DNA of 64,000 bases from Sinomonas cellulolyticus. GTDB taxonomy: Bacteria; Actinomycetota; Actinomycetes; Actinomycetales; Micrococcaceae. Shown here piece by piece: positions 63,651 to 64,000 of the stretch. Below the pieces are notes generated by a model. It was not told the origin of the DNA and did not search any database. It saw only the letters and a list, made by a program, of their open reading frames with translations. Within the stretch, counting starts at the first letter, position 1; the number at the start of each line of letters is the position of its first letter. The translations under genes were made by a program, and so were the position numbers. Location: assembly GCF_014656475.1 (NCBI RefSeq), contig NZ_BNCM01000001.1:428985-492984 (forward strand), written 5' to 3'.

Positions 63651-64000
63651 TCCTTCAAGGGCCATCAAGCGAGATCTTCTTCGTTGAGGTTAAGAACCAC
63701 GGCGAGAGTCGCATCTGCTGCTATGCGGGTCACCGTTATGGCGCGACGCGCACCGGTGAGGCTCGCCTCACAGGCGCGCCCTAGCACACCGATGGCTCTA
63801 TAGCGGCAGCCGTTGCATGTTCTTGCTCGATGGCCAGTCCCGCCCCCTATCGCCCGGAAGCCCGCCCCCGACCCTCAAGTTCGACCGGCGCGAGATCCCT
63901 GGGCGTCCGAGGCGAGGGGACGGGTCCTTCGTGGGTCTTCGACTTTGAGCGTGGTCCCCTTGGGATGGAAGGGGCTCGCAGTCCTGTGAGGATGGGTGTT
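63651..64000. other. Right edge of window, no gene seen
   Basis: About 350 bp with no supported coding sequence. A short hairpin (GTGAGGC-TC-GCCTCAC, 63756-63771) could end transcription of the preceding gene. GC rises again after about 63750. The other end of the island was not found here. Confidence 0.5.

Overview
The window is high-GC DNA from an actinobacterium, most likely a member of the Micrococcaceae (Arthrobacter or Sinomonas type). The evidence is the gene order and the protein sequences: a full division and cell wall (dcw) cluster with SepF but no FtsA, a class II DAHP synthase, the PknL/LysM/IdsA block, the GcvH-GarA-FtsR-DUF151-MerR block, and a MurE that lacks the DNPR motif of diaminopimelate-adding enzymes. 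No database search was possible; all family names come from reading motifs.

Layout. (1) 1-18.9 kb: the dcw cluster, all read leftward: mraZ, rsmH, ftsL-like, ftsI, murE, murF, mraY, murD, ftsW, murG, murC, ftsQ, ftsZ, pgeF, yggS, and a sepF cut by the window edge. Most neighbours overlap by 4 bp (ATGA or GTGA), so translation is probably coupled. A perfect 17-bp inverted repeat sits just upstream of ftsZ, and four 10-bp repeats that look like MraZ boxes overlap the mraZ promoter. (2) 18.9-28.4 kb: a GC-rich tandem repeat region, a DUF3040 protein, dinB, a lipoprotein, then idsA, an Rv2175c-like DNA-binding protein, a LysM transglycosylase, the PASTA kinase PknL and aroG. (3) 28.4-50.5 kb: ordinary chromosome, with lipid metabolism (plsC, two tandem esterases, fadD15), a ROK glucokinase, an EspI/MinD-like ATPase, pyruvate carboxylase, a ParA-like ATPase, the garA/ftsR block, an Fpg/Nei glycosylase, an acetyl-CoA hydrolase/CoA-transferase, and several oxidoreductases. 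A decayed epimerase remnant lies at 49.2-49.6 kb. (4) 50.6-64 kb: a genomic island of visibly lower GC.

The island starts at a 37-bp copy of the 3' end of a tRNA-Pro gene (50602-50638), the typical scar of tRNA-targeted integration. The intact tRNA, the integrase and the right end are not in view and should lie beyond 64 kb. The cargo is an EcsC-like protein, a GmrSD-type (DUF262/DUF1524) nuclease carrying a C-terminal RAMA-like domain, a type III Mod/Res pair with overlapping genes, a second DNA methyltransferase fused to a PD-(D/E)XK-like nuclease domain, and an OLD-type ATPase with a TOPRIM domain. This is a multi-layer anti-phage region. The two methyltransferases share a closely similar middle region, although their other ends are built differently; this is the most unusual point in the window.
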